NCBI GenBank assembly: GCA_937983305.1
Contig: CALKAJ010000218.1
Coordinates: forward strand, 1 to 9,125
Length of the DNA stretch: 9,125 bases
Direction: 5' to 3'
DNA from: an uncultured Ignavibacteriota bacterium
GTDB lineage: Bacteria; Bacteroidota; Ignavibacteria; Tepidaquicellales; Tepidaquicellaceae
Shown in pieces: positions 5,101 to 9,125 of the stretch (within the stretch, counting starts at the first letter, position 1; each line of letters opens with the position of its first letter). The notes under the pieces are model-generated. The model was not told where the DNA came from and did not search any database. It saw only the letters and a list, made by a program, of their open reading frames with translations. A program made the position numbers and the translations under genes.

Positions 5101-7353
5101 AACGGAAATAAAGTCAAATTAGTACCAATAGATAAATGGGAGGGGCATATAAAAACAATGTTTCCCAAAGGCAGGAAACAGAGGAATCTTTTGTTAAAAG
5201 AAATTCCGGAGGACCCAATTAACAGAGAATTAAAAGAAACACAATATATCAATAAAAAGCTGAAAGAAGAATTAGAAAAACTCTGCCCAAACAAAGTATG
5301 GACAACTACAGGAAGCATAACAGATATTTTAAGAGAAAGATGGCATTTAAACGATGTTATGAAAGAATTAATGAGAGATAGATTTAATAATTTCAAGGTT
5401 ACTATAGGAAAAGGCAAATTCGAAAATCACACATTAATACAGGACGAAAAAATCGACAAGGATACCGGAGAACTTACACCTGAATTATTTAATGGATATA
5501 AGAAACGACTTGATCATAGACATCATGCATTAGATGCAATTATTATTGCGTGTACAAAACAGTTTCATATACAATACCTTAACCTTCTCAATCAAATTAA
5601 TTCTGCAGATCAAGAAATTGAACAAGAGAAAAAGAAAAAGTATAACTTGATAAAAAAAGAAGTTTGTATCGGAAGAAGCAGCACTAAATTCAATACACCA
5701 TGGGATGAGAATGATTTCATTCCCAAAGTATTAAGTGCACTTGAAAATACAATTATCTCACACAAAAATGTACGCTTACTTATCAGTCCATCAAAACATA
5801 GGAAAGGGAAAGAAATAAAACCTCAAAAAATTGCATCTATAAGAGGTCAATTGCATGATGAGACAATATATGCAAAGAAAAAATACTATCAAGGCGAAAA
5901 TGGGAAAACAGAAATTGAGAAAGTGGTAAAAGAAATATTAAACCGGAAATTGAAGAATCAAAACCAAACAAAGACGGGACTACTCTCTTTTTCAGAAATT
6001 ATAAAGGGATACGTCTTTAAAGAAAAATATCAAAAAGCACTAATCCCGATGTTTAATGAATATGATAACGTCAAACTTAGCAAAGAGACAAAGAAATCAA
6101 AAGAGAATAATATAAACAAAATTGCAAAAGATATTTTACAGAGAATAACAGATAAAAAAATACTCTACAATCATATTGAAAATAAACCATTAGAATGGCT
6201 AAGCGTATTCTCGGAGAAAAATGCATCAGCTCGACCATTCGGTACAGATATGGATTTAAATGATGATAAATTGCTTGACAATAAAACCGGCATTGCGAAT
6301 CCACGCATAAAGCGTTTAGCAGAATATAGATTGAATTTTGTAAATGAAAAATGTAAGGAAATTGATAATTTAAATATAGAAAAGAAAGAAAAAGACAAAA
6401 AGAAATCACAAATTAAATCAATCAAATTGTTCAGTAATGCAATTTACGAAGTCAGGATAAAATCAGAATTAAAAAAATACGAATGGATAGAATTAAAATA
6501 TTTAACACCGGAATATTTTGATAATATTGAATATAGTAAACCATCGAAAACTAGTGACATAAAAGATAAATTGCAACAAGTTTTAAAAGCAAATAATCAG
6601 AATTTTAATTTAGCATTTAAAGATTATTTTGAAAACCCAATTTTTATTTCAAAAAAACCAATACAAGTTAAAAAAGCTCGTAAATTAGCGTGGGTATCGA
6701 ATTTATTTGAGATATCACCTAAGAAATATGTAAATGCATCTGATACTTTTATGGCATATATATTTGAACAAACAGAAAATGAAAATGGCGAAGAAATCAC
6801 ACTACAAAAAAGGAAAATAGAATTTCTTAAATTTATAGATGCCATAAACATTATAAATACATTAAAGCCGGGAAAAATACAATATTCCGAATTGTTTTCA
6901 AGTTGCGATTTGAATAAATATAAATTGTTATTTACTTTAGCAAAAAATGATTTAGTTTTTTTACCGGAAAAAGTATTAAGTAAAGAAGAAATTGAAGAAA
7001 TTAATTGGAATAAATTGCAAACTGTATCCAAATATCTTAAAATAGTTAAGGATATAAATCCATCACAAAACAAAATTATATTCCAAAATCATACATATGC
7101 GGATTCCATTTTAATCAAAAAAAATGATTCAAAAATTTTGTTTCAAAATGAGAATATTGAATATGATCAAAAAGAAGAAATCAAATATGGAACTATTGAT
7201 ATGTTGCAGTCATGTATTAAGGTTTACACAGATAAGCTTGGTAAAACTGTTGTACCCTATTGGAAATTTCCTAATGGAAGTTGGGATAATGAAATTGCAA
7301 AAAAGAATGGGCTAAATCAATTAGGTCTATCATCTAATTTATTTGATGAATGA
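2176..7353 (+). CDS. cas9: Very large type II-C Cas9 (1725 aa)
   Basis: Cas9 is the crRNA:tracrRNA-guided DNA endonuclease of type II CRISPR. RuvC-I begins at the first residues (KILGLDIGTSSIGWAIV, Asp8), which fixes the ATG. The Arg-rich bridge helix is at about 84-103 (RRKYRGARRIKFRYKLRR). A beta-rich insert (about 205-330) leads to GGTVGTYFF (339-347), followed by the REC lobe with IIFFQR (428-433) and SHPLHQEFKIWQQINN (467-482), landmarks of Bacteroidota II-C Cas9s. RuvC-II is at 796-807 (Glu802). HNH is at about 890-960, with Glu927-His928 and Asn951 spaced as in Neisseria Cas9. RuvC-III is at 1111-1128 with His1117 and Asp1120. A WED-type motif SIRGQLHDETIY (1221-1232) and a long C-terminal PAM-interacting region follow. 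All catalytic positions are filled, so it should cut both strands. Type II-C proteins are usually about 1000-1500 residues; this one exceeds the 1629 of Francisella Cas9. Its stop overlaps the cas1 start by 4 bp. The upstream leader is A/T-rich with no Shine-Dalgarno. Confidence 0.98.
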   Translation: MKKILGLDIGTSSIGWAIVETEDDNLHNDSTTEELKTAINISRKGIHKDAVGVRIITQEEMHRRFIEGKKLNDFKGQTLTPTAKRRKYRGARRIKFRYKLRREKLLTVLEILGMKPEGSFIYDNIKKRWIDDKKNSKWYTKEKFYTIDNFGNKKKIKREDGDIGRQLYELRDKAVKEMIDLKDWGRIMIQLNQYRGYSSDRFSKDENNKFDYYTAQVVEFDPNKYTPFYDDNEKDENGKPKLKYNRYKIILKTDDEIEYGYDEIPGPKKIFEGLLFYPSVEFKKGDFITIKKPELIQEKRNKKIINEYYKITLTKPDPKDWNYKYQNLHKTLTEWCEAGGTVGTYFFKNYYLAQSISRIRNNIVNRDWYEQEFEAIWKMQYPKYKKQLEEMPIAKIVEKTFKDEKIRQEILRRTTFEEQLKYLIKDKIIFFQRDWQQKNSKGRCIFEKIPDVKKPGGHIGRPVIPRSHPLHQEFKIWQQINNVRIWVHPLNQKPIELMGNNDECFIYLHKYPYQIKELLYDELQNKKERSWRTFVNDTLSLNLKINKEDKSTGANESIYYSVNYIKISKKGQEQDNKLKGNSTLCSIRDILSGEIDENWYQAIHNKTGIENLLLLWEIIYDKTIRSPLDVANNIKKHFPELEAKAEALSKIVFADSGMGNLSAKAIRNILPFMRDGKYWSEINFTSKGASNLSTLIKLNKEEKDNKQDEKLNSLKEFIPDKKTRLRLSYFDSKICFKGLNYWEAVSVVYGSHSTKEITKVEILERVPNHSMNNPVVEKIVNETLVLVNSLKAKYDFDEIRIELCRELKASREEREQIWESIDNNTEKIERAKAILRELNNHDSKNELNVEVNNKKNIDKIKLIEEVVENIKGKDFEKETKIFKQKEPSKADINKYILWLEQHFKCPYTNKPIPLTDVFSKYKKVEIEHIIPRERYFDNSYSNKVITWKEINSLKGSRTAFEFIVSKRKDDETTLSNGNKVKLVPIDKWEGHIKTMFPKGRKQRNLLLKEIPEDPINRELKETQYINKKLKEELEKLCPNKVWTTTGSITDILRERWHLNDVMKELMRDRFNNFKVTIGKGKFENHTLIQDEKIDKDTGELTPELFNGYKKRLDHRHHALDAIIIACTKQFHIQYLNLLNQINSADQEIEQEKKKKYNLIKKEVCIGRSSTKFNTPWDENDFIPKVLSALENTIISHKNVRLLISPSKHRKGKEIKPQKIASIRGQLHDETIYAKKKYYQGENGKTEIEKVVKEILNRKLKNQNQTKTGLLSFSEIIKGYVFKEKYQKALIPMFNEYDNVKLSKETKKSKENNINKIAKDILQRITDKKILYNHIENKPLEWLSVFSEKNASARPFGTDMDLNDDKLLDNKTGIANPRIKRLAEYRLNFVNEKCKEIDNLNIEKKEKDKKKSQIKSIKLFSNAIYEVRIKSELKKYEWIELKYLTPEYFDNIEYSKPSKTSDIKDKLQQVLKANNQNFNLAFKDYFENPIFISKKPIQVKKARKLAWVSNLFEISPKKYVNASDTFMAYIFEQTENENGEEITLQKRKIEFLKFIDAINIINTLKPGKIQYSELFSSCDLNKYKLLFTLAKNDLVFLPEKVLSKEEIEEINWNKLQTVSKYLKIVKDINPSQNKIIFQNHTYADSILIKKNDSKILFQNENIEYDQKEEIKYGTIDMLQSCIKVYTDKLGKTVVPYWKFPNGSWDNEIAKKNGLNQLGLSSNLFDE

Positions 7354-8258
7354 TAAAAAAAACTCTATATTTCGGAAATCCCTGTTATCTGTTTTCACAA
7401 AATGAACAGATGAAGATTAGGAAACAAAATCCGGAGAAAGAAATTGAAGAAATTATTTCGCAACCAATTGAAGATATTGGAGTTGTAATCATTGACCATC
7501 ACGGAGTAACAATATCTCAATACCTAATTGCCAAACTTATTGAAAACAATGTTGCTGTTATTTTTTGCAATGAAAGACATATGCCTATATCAATGCTTTT
7601 AAACCTTGATGGCAATTCTGTTCAATCGGAAAGATTTAAAGAGCAAATCACTGCTAAAAAGCCGCTGATTAAAAGCCTATGGCAGCAGACTGTATCAGCA
7701 AAAATTTATAATCAGGCAACCTTGTTAAAAAAGAACGGTTTAAATTCCGCAAATATGTTTGTATGGGCAAAAGAAGTGAAATCAAATGATAGTAAAAATC
7801 TTGAAGCGAGAGCATCCGCATACTATTGGAAGAATTTATTCCCGAAAGAAATAGAATTCACAAGGGACAGATTTGGAATGCCGCCAAACAATCTTTTAAA
7901 TTACGGATATGCAATATTAAGAGCAATAGTTGCACGTGGACTTGTATCTTCGGGATTACTTCCAACTCTCGGGATACATCACAGAAATAAATACAACGCA
8001 TACTGTCTTGCAGATGACATCATGGAGCCATATAGACCTTTTGTTGACGAAATAGTATTAGATATAGTAAAGCAAGGCAAAGATTATACGGAAGTAACAA
8101 CTGAATTAAAGAAAACACTGCTATCAATTCCGACTTTAGATATATTCTTCGATGCAGAAAAAAGTCCTTTAATGGTTGGACTGCAAAGAACAACTGCATC
8201 GCTTGCAAAATGTTATATGGGAGAAACAAAGGAAGTTGTTTACCCTTACTTAAAATAA
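7350..8258 (+). CDS. cas1: Type II CRISPR integrase Cas1
   Basis: Cas1 is the integrase subunit of the spacer-acquisition complex; it joins new spacers to a repeat end by nucleophilic attack. The 302-residue protein starts IKKTLYFGNPCYL, the usual beginning of type II Cas1. The expected metal ligands are present: Glu152 in NLEARASAYYW, His210 in TLGIHHRNKYN, and Glu226 in ADDIMEPYRPFVDE. The N-terminal beta domain (about 1-80, including VVIIDHHGVTIS) and the all-alpha catalytic domain are both complete. Length is normal for the subtype. Its ATG overlaps the cas9 stop as ATGA, which fixes the start and suggests translational coupling. No Shine-Dalgarno is visible, consistent with coupling. It should act with the adjacent Cas2 and probably with Cas9 for PAM-aware spacer choice, as shown in other type II systems. 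Confidence 0.97.
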   Translation: MIKKTLYFGNPCYLFSQNEQMKIRKQNPEKEIEEIISQPIEDIGVVIIDHHGVTISQYLIAKLIENNVAVIFCNERHMPISMLLNLDGNSVQSERFKEQITAKKPLIKSLWQQTVSAKIYNQATLLKKNGLNSANMFVWAKEVKSNDSKNLEARASAYYWKNLFPKEIEFTRDRFGMPPNNLLNYGYAILRAIVARGLVSSGLLPTLGIHHRNKYNAYCLADDIMEPYRPFVDEIVLDIVKQGKDYTEVTTELKKTLLSIPTLDIFFDAEKSPLMVGLQRTTASLAKCYMGETKEVVYPYLK

Positions 8259-8588
<330 letters not shown>

Positions 8589-8590
8589 AT

Positions 8591-8617
8591 AAAAAAGGGA
8601 TTTTTCATCCCTTTTTT
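8591..8617. terminator. Symmetric (bidirectional) terminator after cas2
   Basis: AAAAAAGGGAT, a TTTTC loop and ATCCCTTTTTT form an 11-bp stem with A-run and T-run on opposite sides. On the plus strand it ends the cas operon 2 bp after the cas2 stop. Because it is symmetric it should also stop minus-strand transcripts leaving the CRISPR array, separating two converging units. Confidence 0.85.
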
Positions 8618-8691
8618 ATTAATAAATGCGATTTTTTTTAAACAAAAAAGCAGTGTAACTTCTCTATTTTTATTGCAATTATGGACATTCT
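8618..8691. other. Array flank with an inverted repeat fragment
   Basis: This 74-bp AT-rich segment joins the terminator to the first repeat and holds no gene. ATGCGATTTTT at 8626-8636 is an exact 11-base inverse of bases 8700-8710 inside the first repeat (AAAAATCGCAT), so it is a partial, inverted repeat copy. Given the inferred array direction this is the trailing side of the array; I cannot exclude that it is the site of spacer addition. Confidence 0.5.
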
Positions 8692-9125
8692 GTTATTACA
8701 AAAATCGCATAATCAAATTTTGAAAGCAAACCACAACGAACTCGTTGACATTTGGAATAATGCGAACGTTATTACAAAAATCGCATAATCAAATTTTGAA
8801 AGCAAACCACAACTATAGATGATTTAGACAATAAAGGTAAAATGTTATTACAAAAATCGCATAATCAAATTTTGAAAGCAAACCACAACTGACGCCGAAA
8901 CTCAAAAAAGAATCCGCGTGTTATTACAAAAATCGCATAATCAAATTTTGAAAGCAAACCACAACGGTAGGATGACCTGAAGTGATAGAGCCGTCGTTAT
9001 TACAAAAATCGCATAATCAAATTTTGAAAGCAAACCACAACTACGAAGATGCATAACCTTTTCCGGAATTTGTTATTACAAAAATCGCATAATCAAATTT
9101 TGAAAGCAAACCACAACTGAACATT
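8692..9125 (-). CRISPR. Type II-C CRISPR array, 46-bp repeats, 30-bp spacers
   Basis: Six identical 46-bp repeats lie at 8692-8737, 8768-8813, 8844-8889, 8920-8965, 8996-9041 and 9072-9117. Five spacers of exactly 30 bp separate them, and a sixth spacer is cut by the window edge. On the plus strand each repeat begins GTTATTACAAAAATCGCATA and ends GAAAGCAAACCACAAC. The crRNA strand is the minus strand: there the repeat begins GTTGTGGTTTGCTTTC, close to the known Bacteroidota II-C repeat start, and pairs with the tracrRNA anti-repeat. Repeats of 46-48 bp are longer than the usual 36 bp of type II but normal for this lineage. Transcription therefore runs towards cas2, converging on the cas operon. 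No repeat is degenerate, so the visible part does not reveal which end is older. Confidence 0.97.
8699..8730 (-). promoter_or_regulatory. Possible promoter inside each CRISPR repeat
   Basis: On the minus strand each repeat contains TTTG (repeat bases 8-11) and, after 20 bases, GATTTTTG (bases 32-39). This fits the Bacteroidota promoter pattern TTTG, 19-21 bases, TAnnTTTG with one mismatch in the -7 box. The predicted start falls at repeat bases 44-46, at the repeat/spacer border. Coordinates are for the first repeat; the same site recurs in the other five. The assignment is inferred. Confidence 0.4.

Noticed and set aside
4479..5417. Minus-strand open frames opposite the middle of cas9
   Set aside because: These hydrophobic, Ser/Leu/Phe-rich frames are shadows of AT-rich, Lys/Glu-rich cas9 codons and carry no recognisable domain.
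7124..7315. A 63-residue plus-strand frame within the cas9 3' end
   Set aside because: It lies wholly inside cas9 in another frame with no domain or start context.
8618..8691. A csn2, cas4 or other small adaptation gene between cas2 and the array
   Set aside because: Only 74 AT-rich bases without an open frame separate the terminator from the first repeat.
8692..9117. Array transcribed on the plus strand from the cas2 side
   Set aside because: The plus-strand repeat has the same polarity as the tracrRNA anti-repeat and could not pair with it; only the minus strand gives a 21-bp duplex.

Overview
The window carries a complete type II-C CRISPR-Cas locus: cas9-cas1-cas2, a tracrRNA gene, and the cas-proximal end of a CRISPR array. 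It is preceded by three ordinary chromosomal genes and a repeat-rich intergenic region. The DNA is AT-rich and Shine-Dalgarno sites are mostly absent. Several sites fit the Bacteroidota -7 promoter box TAnnTTTG. The Cas proteins, the tracrRNA and the 46-bp repeat all resemble the Bacteroidota branch of type II-C. The source is therefore probably a member of the Bacteroidota/Chlorobiota/Ignavibacteriota group; which phylum cannot be settled from this window.

Layout. 1-1216: the 3' part of a class 3 lipase-like gene, cut by the window edge, followed 4 bp later by a DUF1801 (YdhG-like) gene. 1292-1543: a small lipoprotein. 1544-2055: no gene. This stretch holds a 45-bp tandem array of palindromic units, a strong stand-alone hairpin, an AT-rich stretch, and a short direct repeat that flanks a CRISPR-repeat-like fragment. 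2057-2155: tracrRNA on the minus strand, divergent from cas9. 2176-8588: cas9, cas1 and cas2 packed as one operon, with a 4-bp overlap at cas9/cas1 and no gap at cas1/cas2. 8591-8617: a symmetric terminator. 8692 to the window end: six identical 46-bp repeats separated by five 30-bp spacers, with the array continuing outside the window.

How it works together. Cas1-Cas2 add spacers. The array is read on the minus strand, towards cas2, judged by repeat polarity and by the tracrRNA anti-repeat. The tracrRNA pairs with the crRNA repeat over about 21 bp with one bulge, presumably making an RNase III substrate and the guide bound by Cas9. No csn2 or cas4 follows cas2, which defines subtype II-C.

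Most notable points. Cas9 is 1725 residues, well above usual sizes, yet all catalytic residues are in place. Each repeat seems to carry a Bacteroidota-type promoter that would start transcription at the repeat/spacer border, similar in concept to the Neisseria II-C arrays. The tracrRNA contains a copy of the first six bases of the crRNA repeat that can pair with its own anti-repeat. Two further repeat-derived fragments lie beside the tracrRNA and beside the array.
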